Positions 40,283 to 48,988 of a stretch of 64,000 nucleotides of DNA are shown here, one piece after another. Location of the stretch: NCBI RefSeq assembly GCF_014773385.1, contig NZ_JACXAI010000002.1, positions 186,001 to 250,000 on the forward strand. Reading direction: 5' to 3'. The DNA comes from Metabacillus arenae (lineage in GTDB: Bacteria > Bacillota > Bacilli > Bacillales > Bacillaceae). The first letter of the stretch is position 1. Each line of letters starts with the position of its first letter. Made by a program: the position numbers and the translations under genes. A model generated the notes under the pieces. It made no database searches. It worked only from the letters and a program-made list of their open reading frames with translations, and had not been told where the DNA came from.

Positions 40283-40921
40283 TCAAAATAATTCTCTGTT
40301 TACTATGTAGTGGTTGTTAAATTTATTGAAGATTAATTCATCATCTTCTCCATATTCAAAATCATGTTTTAATTCATGCTTCTCAATCTTAATTAATTTT
40401 AACTTTTTTAATATATCATTAGCGTCCCGTATCGTTTCATTTCCAATCTTTAATCTAGTCCTAAGTGTTTCATATCCAACAAAGCAATATTGTTTATGTG
40501 TATCCTTTTTGGTAATGTGACTCTTGTAATAAAACAATAATCTAATACAATCTTCATCTAATGACTCCATCATATTAAATATGCCTGCGTTCATCATGGT
40601 AAAGTTTTTACTATCATCAATAATCTTTTTATTAATTAGAATCGTCACCTCCCCTCTTCTCGGTAATTTATCAATCTTATTTTCAATTAACTTTAAATCA
40701 TAAAGAACATTTAAACGTTTCTTTAATGTTCTCGTATCTGTGATACTTATATTAATCATTAACTTCTTATGATCTACTTTAATTTCTGGATTCTTATAGT
40801 TTCTAAAGTAAAGGAACGATAATCGCGCATATAGTAAAAATTCATCATTTCCAATAAAAAAATCTTCGTTTCTTATAATATATGTCGGAATCTTTATGTA
40901 TAATTTACTTTTATTGCTCAT
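40283..40921 (-). CDS. Winged-helix protein, candidate replication initiator
   Basis: 212 residues with two winged-helix-like units: residues 25-85 (DEFLLYARLSFLYFRNYKNP, then TDTRTLKKRLNVLYDLKLIE) and 120-190 (ETLRTRLKIGNETIRDANDI LKKLKLIKI). Two tandem winged helices are the plan of many iteron-binding Rep proteins. Overlaps the RecD2-like gene by 11 nt and is followed by the iteron array. Initiator role inferred from fold and position. Confidence 0.62.
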   Translation of the reverse strand: MSNKSKLYIKIPTYIIRNEDFFIGNDEFLLYARLSFLYFRNYKNPEIKVDHKKLMINISITDTRTLKKRLNVLYDLKLIENKIDKLPRRGEVTILINKKIIDDSKNFTMMNAGIFNMMESLDEDCIRLLFYYKSHITKKDTHKQYCFVGYETLRTRLKIGNETIRDANDILKKLKLIKIEKHELKHDFEYGEDDELIFNKFNNHYIVNRELF

Positions 40922-43124
40922 TATTTACTCCGTTATCAGTTAACATATCAAGCAAAAACGTATTCCTCTGTAAGTTAGCATTCTTCTTCATTGCATAATT
41001 CAATGTCTCAGCTTGAGAAATAATAATCAGCATATCTTTACTTCTCGTACCTCCGGTGTAAATTAAATTTGCGTTTAACTGAAATTTATGAGCTTTATCA
41101 ACAACCATGATTACACATTTACTCCCTGACCCCTGACTCTTATGCAAAGTAATACACCAAGCGTGGAGCAATTGTTTTAACTGCTTAAACTCCAATGGCA
41201 CTTTGTCATAATCCAAATCAAGTAAAACTTCTCTATTCTCTTTATCTATTTTTCTAATATAACCAGTTTCACCATTAACAATATCAATCTCTTGTTCTCG
41301 CTCATTCATAATTCCATAGGAGTTAAGAATATTCATCACATAGTCATTTTCTCTATAAATAAACTCAGGATCTTTTCCATGCGATACTTCTTCTTTATTA
41401 CCTTCACTTGGGTTAACAATGTCTTGTAAACTTTGATTAATCGCAAATGTACCAAGATTACCTTTCTTTTGTGGAGATAGTACCATAATATCTTCTGGTT
41501 TATATTGTTTTAACATTTCATTATAAAAATATTTATATCCACCTTCCATTTTCTCTTGTGGTACTGCTGCAACTATACAGTTATCACCGTACTCCTTAAT
41601 ACCCCACTCGTTATTACTGATGAACTTTTCCTTAAGTCTAATTTTCGTCATTACATCGAGTATGCCACCCTCTTTCTGACGGAATACAATATCTAACATT
41701 GTTGTAGGTATTGCTTTACTCTCTATGCAGTCATGTAAGAACAATCCACATTGTACAGATGGGATTTGGAACGAATCCCCAATGAATAACAATCTAGTTC
41801 GTTCTGGGTCTACTCGGTTTAATAATTGACTTGCTAATTTAACATCAACCATTGAGGCTTCATCAACAATAATGAAATCATCTTTAAAATAATTCTTATC
41901 ATCCTCATCTTCAGAGTTATCAATTTGTCCCATTAGAACAGCTTTATGTACAGTCATTGCTTTACGTTTTGTGTATTCAGATAACACACGACTTGCTTTT
42001 CCTGTGGGAGCAAGTAATAAATATGTCATTTTCAACTCTTCAAGTAATGAAATTACGAGCTTTTGTAGAGCACTCTTGCCACATCCGGCGAAACCTACAA
42101 GTAAATTGACATTATATTTTTTTATATTATAGAAAAACTGTTTTTGCTGGTCAGTTAATTTTATGCTATTTTCTTTTTCTTGTTTCTCAATGAACTTTTC
42201 AACATTAAAATTTAATTCAGCAGAATGATTAACCATATCTTTCAGAATACCCGCAACATATTTTTCAGCAAAGTAAGTTCTCTTTATTGCAACAGCATCA
42301 CCAAATACTCCTATATTCTCAGTTTCAAATATTTGTTCACTGATTAAAGAATGTGAGATACCTAATAACTGATACGCCTCTTCAATAAGTTTATCTTGCT
42401 TAATGTATGTATGACCATCTTTTTCATTTTCTTCAACAATGTACTCAATTGCAGCCACAATTCTTTCTTTGCTGTCTCTTGGATATTTCATCTTCATTGC
42501 GACATCATCTGCTTTTTTAAATCCGATTCCTCTGACAGTTAAAAGATTGTAAGGACATTCTTTAACTTTTTGAACAACTAGCTTACTAGACTTGTAATGC
42601 TTTACAAGATTAATAATAAACTTAGGCTTAATGTCAAATTGACCTAAGAACTCCATTGCCTCTCTGTATTCAACATTTTGTTCAACTTTATTTTTAATTC
42701 GTGAAATGATCTTATTACCAACGCCTTTTACTTTAGAAATGTCTAATTGATCGTTCATGATTAAAGTTATAACGTCTTGATTTGGATATTCTTTATAGAT
42801 TGCATCAACATATCTCGGTGCAACAATCTGGTTTAAATACACACGTTGTTTATCTATATCTTTTGGGATATCTTCAAATATACTTTGCACTATGTACGTC
42901 ATTGACTTTCTTTTCTTGTCATATTCACCAACTAGATTTGCATTATACTCCATCCGTAATGTTAGCTTCGGCAAAGTTCCTTTGATAACAAAGTTCTTAA
43001 AATCCTTATGCACCTCGACCTTATCTACTTCATCTGTGATACAAGAGTATCCAGCTTTACTTGAAATATCGTCATACCATAATTCTTTGACTGGTCTTAA
43101 CCTAACCTTAATTACCTCACTCAT
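40911..43124 (-). CDS. RecD2-like SF1B helicase
   Basis: 737 residues. N-terminal OB-like part, tandem helix-hairpin-helix units (VKGVGNKIISRI and VRGIGFKKADDV), then a RecD-type motor: GFAGCGKS (Walker A, about residue 344), APTGKASRVLSEYTKRKAMT (motif Ia region), VDEASMVD (II), GDSFQIPSV (III), FRQ (IV), ITLHKSQGSG (V/VI region). These 5'-3' helicases act in repair and fork processing. Encoded with the UvrD-like helicase on one leftward unit. Confidence 0.9.
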   Translation of the reverse strand: MSEVIKVRLRPVKELWYDDISSKAGYSCITDEVDKVEVHKDFKNFVIKGTLPKLTLRMEYNANLVGEYDKKRKSMTYIVQSIFEDIPKDIDKQRVYLNQIVAPRYVDAIYKEYPNQDVITLIMNDQLDISKVKGVGNKIISRIKNKVEQNVEYREAMEFLGQFDIKPKFIINLVKHYKSSKLVVQKVKECPYNLLTVRGIGFKKADDVAMKMKYPRDSKERIVAAIEYIVEENEKDGHTYIKQDKLIEEAYQLLGISHSLISEQIFETENIGVFGDAVAIKRTYFAEKYVAGILKDMVNHSAELNFNVEKFIEKQEKENSIKLTDQQKQFFYNIKKYNVNLLVGFAGCGKSALQKLVISLLEELKMTYLLLAPTGKASRVLSEYTKRKAMTVHKAVLMGQIDNSEDEDDKNYFKDDFIIVDEASMVDVKLASQLLNRVDPERTRLLFIGDSFQIPSVQCGLFLHDCIESKAIPTTMLDIVFRQKEGGILDVMTKIRLKEKFISNNEWGIKEYGDNCIVAAVPQEKMEGGYKYFYNEMLKQYKPEDIMVLSPQKKGNLGTFAINQSLQDIVNPSEGNKEEVSHGKDPEFIYRENDYVMNILNSYGIMNEREQEIDIVNGETGYIRKIDKENREVLLDLDYDKVPLEFKQLKQLLHAWCITLHKSQGSGSKCVIMVVDKAHKFQLNANLIYTGGTRSKDMLIIISQAETLNYAMKKNANLQRNTFLLDMLTDNGVNNEQ

Positions 43125-43159
43125 TTCTCCACTCCTTTTTTATATTAAATATGTATAAT

Positions 43160-43333
43160 TTATTTTTGTAATCCTAAAACATCTGCCCACTTCTCATGTA
43201 TATCACTTGGTATCGCCCTCTTGCCACTTTCCATTAAACTTATGTATGCTTTACTTACTTGCAATCTATCGGCAATCTCTTTGGCTTGAATATTTAACAT
43301 AATTCTTTTAATCTTAAATTCTAATCCTGACAT
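43160..43333 (-). CDS. XRE-type HTH protein (57 aa)
   Basis: ATG 43333 with GAGGAGGTG. MLNIQAKEIADRLQVSKAYI then SLMESGKRAIPSDIHEKWAD: a minimal Cro-like HTH. First gene of the operon leading into the helicases; probably regulates it through the promoter at 43368-43397. Confidence 0.75.
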   Translation of the reverse strand: MSGLEFKIKRIMLNIQAKEIADRLQVSKAYISLMESGKRAIPSDIHEKWADVLGLQK

Positions 43334-43367
43334 AATTTCACCTCCTCGTTAATTAGTTTACAAATTG

Positions 43368-43425
43368 ATTATATAATAAATTTATTTATAAAGTCAACAC
43401 AAATAAATTTATTAATTACAAAAAC
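43368..43425 (-). promoter_or_regulatory. Promoter with inverted pair of repeat elements
   Basis: Minus strand: -35 TTGACT, 18 nt, -10 TATAAT (43368-43397). The spacer holds AAATAAATTTATT, and an oppositely oriented AAATAAATTTATT lies at 43401-43413, giving the only close head-to-head pair of the element in the window. Confidence 0.65.
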
Positions 43426-43540
43426 ATCAAACCCATTCTAACACCCCTCTTATCCTCGTATGACCATTTTAATCACTCAGGCTATATTCCTATTCCCTAG
43501 CTTCAAATACACTCAAATCATCCTCCTACGCTCTCAAAAC

Positions 43541-43571
43541 AACAAATAAAGGACTGCTACTTTCACAGTCC
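43541..43571 (-). terminator. Terminator of the FtsK-like operon
   Basis: GGACTG (43551-43556) pairs with CAGTCC (43566-43571), tail TTTATTTG leftward, immediately after the FtsK-like stop. The gap from here to the XRE gene has no other feature besides the promoter. Confidence 0.7.
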
Positions 43572-45839
43572 CTAATGTTCTCTCCATTTAGCCAATTCTT
43601 CATCACTTGCAATTAACTTATAACCCTTTGCTTTACTTTCTGGTTTCTCTAACCACTTTTCTTCTACTAACTGTTGCATTAATTGACTAACTACATTCAT
43701 CTTTATACCCATTTCTTCACGCAGCCTACTCACTCTTGTTTCACCAGAATTAGCTATTAACCTCTTTAACTTATCTAAATCACTCTCATACTTAATATCT
43801 TCCAATTGGATGTTTTCCACAAATTCATTTTTGGCTAAATTCTTTATCTTTTCAAATGTCTTTTCTTCCACATCTTCATCTAGGCTAATGACAGGTGCTT
43901 GGAATCGTATAAATTCTTCAACTTGACCAACAAATTTAATTACTCCATCTCCAAATCCCAATAGATTTTTATAAGGTATACCTGTTCCGAAAACTGTTCG
44001 ATATTCATTGCTATTATCAAGTTTAAAGGAAACTCTGGAGGGAAAATTGGTTTTAATTACTCCACTCATTACTTCTTTATCAGGTCTTTGTGTCGCTAAT
44101 ATCAAATGAATTCCAGCAGCCCTTGCCTTCTGACCAAGCCTCTCAATCTTTTCTTCCACTTCAGGATGCATCATCCTTAAATCATTATATTCATCAATTC
44201 CACAAAGGATATAAGGGATTTTAGATTTAGATTTGTTGTTGTAGGCATCAATTTTCCTAACTCCAATTTTTGAGAATTTTTCATATCTATTTTCCATTTC
44301 GGCAATTAATCGATCAAGAATTACTACTGCTTTTTGCATATCTGTAATTACTTTTTCTACATGTGAAAATCCGTTATATTGTATAAATTCAACCTTTTTA
44401 GGATCAATTAGGAAAATTCTTAGCTCACTTGGTGACTTAAGAAGTATCAACGTGATTAAAACTGCATTAACAAATACACTTTTACCTGAATTTGTCGCGC
44501 CACAAACTAGTAGGTGGGGGGCTTTAGTTAGACATTTTAAAACTAATTCATTATGCATATCTACTCCACATACAAATGGTAAAGAATTTGCACTGGAATA
44601 TTCCTGGAATTTTTCGTTTTCAAGTAATTCTTTTAGGTAAATGATTTCACGTTGACTACATGGAATGAGAAAAGTTATTGTACTAGCTTCCTTACCTTGG
44701 ATAATATTTATATCTGATCCTAGAGCAGAATTAATATCTTCATGTTTATTTTTGATATCAGAATATACATGTCCCTCTGGAATCTTAAATGTAATTCTCT
44801 GTACAGTGGCACCTAGCTCTACATCTAAAACTTCTATATTAGGATTCCTTATTGATTTGGCTTTCTTTAGGGCAACTGGTAATTCAGCAACAATATCCTC
44901 ATCAATATTCCTATCCTTCTTTTCTCCAATCGGTAATAAATCAAAATTACTAACCTTTGTCACTAATCTTTTTGTCTTCTCAATTTTGTCCATAATTGTT
45001 TCTTGCTTTGGTATAACCTGATCACAGGATAGAATGCTTAACAATTCGGATTCACTTATTAATTGTTCTTTTGAGACTGTTGAGAATCGCCTATTTAAAA
45101 AATTATCTACAAATTGTTTCTTATGTCTATCTCTTAAGAATATAAGGTTATTAAAGAAATCATATTCTTTAAGAAGTTCATTTAATTCGTCCTCAAAAGT
45201 ATCCTTATTATTTGTATTAGTAATAATTTTTAGCTCAAAACGAAATCCATTTTGAAGTATTTTAGAGCTTATTTCAGCCACTTCTTTTCTTTGAGAGTGA
45301 TAGCCACTAAATTTATTTAATACATTCAGAATGGAGCGCTGGACACTTCTCTGTACACGTTTGGAAGAAGGGTAATCATTCCCATTGAGATATTCAGAGT
45401 ACTGGTCAATAAATTCATTTTGCCAATTGTCTTGCCTTTGTGTAATAAGTAGTTGTATATATAATTCACTGTTTTTCTGATGTAAAAGTGATAAATCTTG
45501 TAGTAATGAGGCTTCATTTTCAGTATAAATGGGTAAAAATGAAGGTTTTGCAAGTTCAATCGTATAACAATGAATGTCATTTATACTATTTTTCAGGTAA
45601 TCATAGTCTCTGTAACACTCTTCCCCAAGCTGCTCACGGTAAAAAGGGGGAGTGACCACGTAATTTTCAGTAAATGAATCATTTATCACTGTCTCAAAAG
45701 AAAAAACTCCCTCTCCTAACAAGTCAGATGCTAAGAGAGGAATTGTCACTTCTTCGTCAAATGTGTCAACAAGTCGGATAATATTGGATGAATTTGGACT
45801 CGTTGTCTTATTTAATTTACTTTTTATTGCTCTAAGCAT
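43572..45839 (-). CDS. FtsK/SpoIIIE/TcpA-like DNA-pumping ATPase
   Basis: 755 residues. Motor domain with Walker A LLVCGATNSGKSVFVNAV (about residue 446), Walker B-like IPYILCGIDEYNDL, then ARAAGIHLILATQRPDKEVM SGVIKTNFPSRVSFK, all FtsK/HerA hallmarks; the C-terminal SRLREEMGIKMNVVSQLMQQ unit is a gamma-like winged helix. No N-terminal membrane helices are present in this chain; the 37-aa membrane peptide encoded just upstream may serve. In conjugative elements such ATPases (TcpA) couple DNA to the secretion channel. ATG 45839 overlaps the upstream gene. Confidence 0.88.
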   Translation of the reverse strand: MLRAIKSKLNKTTSPNSSNIIRLVDTFDEEVTIPLLASDLLGEGVFSFETVINDSFTENYVVTPPFYREQLGEECYRDYDYLKNSINDIHCYTIELAKPSFLPIYTENEASLLQDLSLLHQKNSELYIQLLITQRQDNWQNEFIDQYSEYLNGNDYPSSKRVQRSVQRSILNVLNKFSGYHSQRKEVAEISSKILQNGFRFELKIITNTNNKDTFEDELNELLKEYDFFNNLIFLRDRHKKQFVDNFLNRRFSTVSKEQLISESELLSILSCDQVIPKQETIMDKIEKTKRLVTKVSNFDLLPIGEKKDRNIDEDIVAELPVALKKAKSIRNPNIEVLDVELGATVQRITFKIPEGHVYSDIKNKHEDINSALGSDINIIQGKEASTITFLIPCSQREIIYLKELLENEKFQEYSSANSLPFVCGVDMHNELVLKCLTKAPHLLVCGATNSGKSVFVNAVLITLILLKSPSELRIFLIDPKKVEFIQYNGFSHVEKVITDMQKAVVILDRLIAEMENRYEKFSKIGVRKIDAYNNKSKSKIPYILCGIDEYNDLRMMHPEVEEKIERLGQKARAAGIHLILATQRPDKEVMSGVIKTNFPSRVSFKLDNSNEYRTVFGTGIPYKNLLGFGDGVIKFVGQVEEFIRFQAPVISLDEDVEEKTFEKIKNLAKNEFVENIQLEDIKYESDLDKLKRLIANSGETRVSRLREEMGIKMNVVSQLMQQLVEEKWLEKPESKAKGYKLIASDEELAKWREH

Positions 45840-45945
45840 GTAGATCAAGAGCCTTTGTGATTGTTTTTGTATTTATTATCAATATAACTGTATTTGCAAC
45901 AATGATTCCAGTGTTTAATAAAATAACGGTTGCAATAACACTCAT
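45832..45945 (-). CDS. 37-residue membrane peptide upstream of FtsK-like gene
   Basis: ATG 45945 with GAGGGG upstream. MSVIATVILLNTGIIVANTV and following residues form one transmembrane helix. Overlaps the start of the FtsK-like gene and, by 1 nt, the gene above it. Confidence 0.6.
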   Translation of the reverse strand: MSVIATVILLNTGIIVANTVILIINTKTITKALDLHA

Positions 45946-46085
45946 TAGACTAGCCCCTCTTTACCATTCTTTAGATTGATAATATATTGCAAACCTTCTT
46001 CGGTTAAATAAACCGTTCCTTCCATCATTAATTCCATTACTTCTTCAGCTAATTCTATTCTTAGATTTTTAATTTGATTCGTCAT
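45945..46085 (-). CDS. Small acidic protein (46 aa)
   Basis: ATG 46085 with GGAGAG. Begins MTNQIKNLRIELAEEVMELM; helical, acidic. Part of the overlapping gene chain of the transfer-like module. Confidence 0.55.
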   Translation of the reverse strand: MTNQIKNLRIELAEEVMELMMEGTVYLTEEGLQYIINLKNGKEGLV

Positions 46086-46102
46086 TACAAATCTCTCCTT
46101 TT

Positions 46103-47266
46103 TTATGATAATCCTTTTACAAAACGTTGACCGTGTTTCTTTCTTAGTTTTTGGATTTCACTTAGCTTGCTTTCATTTTTCTTTTGTAGGAATAGTCTAG
46201 TTGGTTTCAATGTTACGGTGCTCCAAACGTTTTTACCTGATCTCCATAAATCTTTAGCTACATCAAATATATCATCTCCATTATCAAGTTTTGATTTGAT
46301 GAACTGAGGAGGATTTGCTAATCTATAGAGGCCACCTAGCGCGATACCAAGTTTGAGAAAAAGTCCTCCTCCATCAACCATATTTCTAGTTCCAAAAATA
46401 AAGATTCCTAGCAAACAAATGAACAGCGAGTAGACTATTTGAACGGTACCAAGTGCCTTAAGATGATTCCACCATTTATTGAAATAGTGTCTATGATCAT
46501 CGAATACCCATGCGGTTAAAGCCAATGGTGTGATGGCACCTAGACACATTAGATCAAAAAATCTACGAAAGTTTTGTAGAAAAATAGGTATCATTATTGC
46601 AATAAGGATTAAATCAAATCCTACTAACATAACAGTATTAAACCCACTCAACTTAAGATAAGTCATCACATCCTCTGATCTTATTTCAGTAACCCCGATT
46701 TTTGTAATTGCCTTAGATAGCATGTTTAGTAAGTTGAATGTTTGCTCAAATAAGAATGGGGCGAATCCTGAACCAACTACTGCTAATGACCATCTGCCCA
46801 TAATTTTCTTGAAGTCTGTGTGCTTTTTCTTAAACATTCGTTTCATCAGTTCAAATAATGTGAGAATAGTGACCATAAGAATAGAAGTGCTTGTAAATAC
46901 TAATGTTGCATCTTGTATATAAGAATTATTAAAGATAAAAAGTGGAGTTTGTAAGATAAACATTAATAATTCATAAAGTTTTGTGAGTAAATTAACTGAT
47001 AATTGTGCAATATTTTCTGGAAGATGGACGAACCACTTGATTGCTGAAATTATCCAATCTCCTATCTGTCCCCAAGTTTCAAAGAATCCATCATCTCCTC
47101 CCTCACTTTTTACTTTGTGTTTAGCTGCTTTGTATAATATCCCTTCATTCTGAAGCATCCAATTCGATTCTGCTTTAGCTATATTTGTAAATAAGAAGCT
47201 TGATGATACTGCTCCGAATGGAATAGTGAATTTTTTAATTACTTTTAGAATGGTTTTATAAACCAA
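46103..47266 (-). CDS. VirB6/TrbL-like polytopic membrane protein
   Basis: 387 residues from a TTG at 47266, with GGA at about 7 nt. It is chosen because the frame above it overlaps the preceding gene deeply and because the protein then starts with a signal peptide (KKFTIPFGAVSSSFLFTNIA ending AKA). Five to six membrane helices follow (YELLMFILQTPLFIF, ILMVTILTLFELM, NTVMLVGFDLILIAIMIPIF, GAITPLALTAWVF, VQIVYSLFICLLGIFIF), then a basic cytoplasmic tail. The plan matches the channel-forming VirB6/TrbL proteins of type IV secretion. Family assigned by topology, moderate certainty. Confidence 0.6.
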   Translation of the reverse strand: MVYKTILKVIKKFTIPFGAVSSSFLFTNIAKAESNWMLQNEGILYKAAKHKVKSEGGDDGFFETWGQIGDWIISAIKWFVHLPENIAQLSVNLLTKLYELLMFILQTPLFIFNNSYIQDATLVFTSTSILMVTILTLFELMKRMFKKKHTDFKKIMGRWSLAVVGSGFAPFLFEQTFNLLNMLSKAITKIGVTEIRSEDVMTYLKLSGFNTVMLVGFDLILIAIMIPIFLQNFRRFFDLMCLGAITPLALTAWVFDDHRHYFNKWWNHLKALGTVQIVYSLFICLLGIFIFGTRNMVDGGGLFLKLGIALGGLYRLANPPQFIKSKLDNGDDIFDVAKDLWRSGKNVWSTVTLKPTRLFLQKKNESKLSEIQKLRKKHGQRFVKGLS

Positions 47267-47793
47267 TCGGACGTTCCAAAAAGCATGTAGGCTACTAGGG
47301 CTATTGTGATTATTAGTGTTGGTGCCAACATCATCATTATGAAGGATTTTATTATTTCCTGCACCCACTTGAATGCATCGTTTGTTCTTCTGAAATATCC
47401 CCAACTGCTTGCTATTACAGACATGATCATTGCTGTTGCGAAACTTATTACTACACATATACCCAGAAGATACTTGCACAGTTTGATTATGTCTGGTGGA
47501 GTGATTAGGTTCGGAGTTTGTGTTACTACTGGTACTGCTGTTGCAGCAAATGCTAGAGTTGGGTCTACGAGGGTTAATATTGATATGGATGTTAGAATTG
47601 TTCTTGTTGCTATTCTTATAAACTTCTTCCCTTCTTTCCTTTTTTGCATCGCCTCCTTCGGCAAACTTTTTGCTAAAAAACTCATTTTTTCTATTGATCT
47701 TGAACTATTAAGTACGTTGTATTGTTTAGGATTTATATATTTAGTTTGTTTGTCTAACCTTTTTGCGGAGATGTTCAAGGTCAGTTGAGTCAC
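47245..47793 (-). CDS. Secreted membrane protein of the transfer-like module
   Basis: 182 residues. GTG 47793 has AGGAGG 8 nt upstream, inside the preceding gene. A basic N-terminal region (about 60 residues), a hydrophobic signal-like segment (TILTSISILTLVDPTLAFAA), then two membrane helices (LLGICVVISFATAMIMSVIA; IMMMLAPTLIITIALVAYML). Two C-terminal helices after an AFA-type site recall VirB2-like pilins or channel partners; no firm family. Confidence 0.6.
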   Translation of the reverse strand: MTQLTLNISAKRLDKQTKYINPKQYNVLNSSRSIEKMSFLAKSLPKEAMQKRKEGKKFIRIATRTILTSISILTLVDPTLAFAATAVPVVTQTPNLITPPDIIKLCKYLLGICVVISFATAMIMSVIASSWGYFRRTNDAFKWVQEIIKSFIMMMLAPTLIITIALVAYMLFGTSDWFIKPF

Positions 47794-47941
47794 TTTCTCC
47801 ACCTCCTAAGATACTCTTCCTTTTAAATGATGGATCGAATTTAGAAAACCATTTAATTCCTGTGATTGCACCAGCACCTAATCCACCGAAAGCACAAACT
47901 TTAAGGATGGTGATACCTATGCCGATTAAAGCAGTTTCCAT
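47741..47941 (-). CDS. Small membrane protein (66 aa)
   Basis: ATG 47941 with GGAGG. One membrane helix (METALIGIGITILKVCAFGG LGAGAITG) and a polar tail that overlaps the start of the next gene by about 50 nt. Confidence 0.6.
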   Translation of the reverse strand: METALIGIGITILKVCAFGGLGAGAITGIKWFSKFDPSFKRKSILGGGESDSTDLEHLRKKVRQTN

Positions 47942-47942
47942 T

Positions 47943-48086
47943 TTAAAAACCTCCAGCTTTATAATACTTAAAACCTTTTACATTTGATGATAATTTTACC
48001 TTAGTAGACTTTTTTGTTGTCTTATATGCCAAATAAGCTGAAACTCCTACGCAAATTGTTTGAATTCCAATTAAAGTTGTCAACAT
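47943..48086 (-). CDS. Small membrane protein (47 aa)
   Basis: ATG 48086 with AGGAGG. MLTTLIGIQTICVGVSAYLA is a membrane helix; the tail is basic. Its last codons provide the SD for the next gene. First gene of the overlapping transfer-like cluster. Confidence 0.58.
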   Translation of the reverse strand: MLTTLIGIQTICVGVSAYLAYKTTKKSTKVKLSSNVKGFKYYKAGGF

Positions 48087-48213
48087 TTTATTTTCCTCCT
48101 GATTTATTGTTATTTGTTAACCTAATATATCTATACTCAATATTACTCAGATGGAAAATTGTCCTATGCGTTATTTTTGAAAAAATTCCTGAAAAAGTTT
48201 GGAAATGAAAAAT

Positions 48214-48233
48214 GACACCTTTCAGTCGGTGTC
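48214..48233 (-). terminator. Terminator of the bipartite regulator gene
   Basis: GACACC (48214-48219) pairs with GGTGTC (48228-48233), overlapping the stop at 48222; leftward tail ATTTTTCATTT. Confidence 0.7.
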
Positions 48234-48650
48234 ACGATAGAATAATTCTTCAATTGGTGGACATCCCAAAGCTATCCAAATTCGTAAAAAATAGTCCATT
48301 GAAGGCTGATTTCTATTTGATAAGATATTACTGATAGCACCTTTATCAATTTCGGTTAGTTCAGACAAGTCTGTTGCTCTTAAACCCTCTTCTACCATAT
48401 ATTGTTTAATTTTATTTTGAAGTTTGGCTACAGATTTCAATTTATAGGTATCTTTACTAATAGTAAAGGAATGGAATCTTTTCAATCTTTCCATATGAGC
48501 ATATAGACCAGATTTAATAAAGTCTGCATGAGATTTAGAAAAGTCCATGTTAGTCAGTAAGTTTCTAACTTTGAAATATTTAATCAGTTCTTCAATCTCA
48601 TAAACTGTCTCTTTTTCCAATTCAATTTCAAAAATGATTTTTTCGCCCAT
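48222..48650 (-). CDS. Regulator with C-terminal XRE HTH (142 aa)
   Basis: Residues 1-75 form a separate helical domain (EIELEKETVYEIEELIKYFK); residues 80-142 carry an HTH (EGLRATDLSELTEIDKGAIS NILSNRNQPSMDYFLRIWIA). Stands at the head of the transfer-like module and is divergent from two small plus-strand genes, so it probably controls both directions. Confidence 0.75.
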   Translation of the reverse strand: MGEKIIFEIELEKETVYEIEELIKYFKVRNLLTNMDFSKSHADFIKSGLYAHMERLKRFHSFTISKDTYKLKSVAKLQNKIKQYMVEEGLRATDLSELTEIDKGAISNILSNRNQPSMDYFLRIWIALGCPPIEELFYRDTD

Positions 48651-48711
48651 GTATAAACGATCCTCCTTTATTCCATAATAAAAACAACAGATGCAGAAAG
48701 GGTTGAACTAA

Positions 48712-48789
48712 ATGCTATACAAGAAAACACCAAGTGAAAAATTTGATGAATACTCCGAAAAAACCAACAAAGGTGGAAAAAAGTTGTAA
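48712..48789 (+). CDS. 25-residue peptide, divergent from regulator
   Basis: Plus-strand ATG 48712 with AAAGGG 9 nt upstream; MLYKKTPSEKFDEYSEKTNK and a short basic end. Small and unproven, but the SD is good and the next gene follows in the same direction. Confidence 0.4.
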   Translation: MLYKKTPSEKFDEYSEKTNKGGKKL

Positions 48790-48829
48790 TAATACAATAG
48801 ATATGACTAAATATTTGGAGGTATGCTGA

Positions 48830-48988
48830 ATGTCTAGTTTAATGTTAGATGGATGGAAATATCGTAAACCGAGTTGGGAAACTAATTTAGAATATGCATC
48901 GGAAAGTGCAATTAGAGAAACGGGTTTATCACGAGAAAAATTGCATGAAGTGTTGGAGATATTGTACGAACATAGAGTAATCAATTGA
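48830..48988 (+). CDS. Small hypothetical protein (52 aa)
   Basis: ATG 48830 behind GGAGG. MSSLMLDGWKYRKPSWETNL then an amphipathic helix SREKLHEVLEILYEH. Convergent with the M23 gene and overlapping its 3' end by 60 nt. Not recognised. Confidence 0.6.
   Translation: MSSLMLDGWKYRKPSWETNLEYASESAIRETGLSREKLHEVLEILYEHRVIN

Noticed and set aside
48715-48984. Minus-strand open frame of 89 codons with hydrophobic end
   Set aside because: It is the antisense of two SD-supported plus-strand genes and has no SD of its own.
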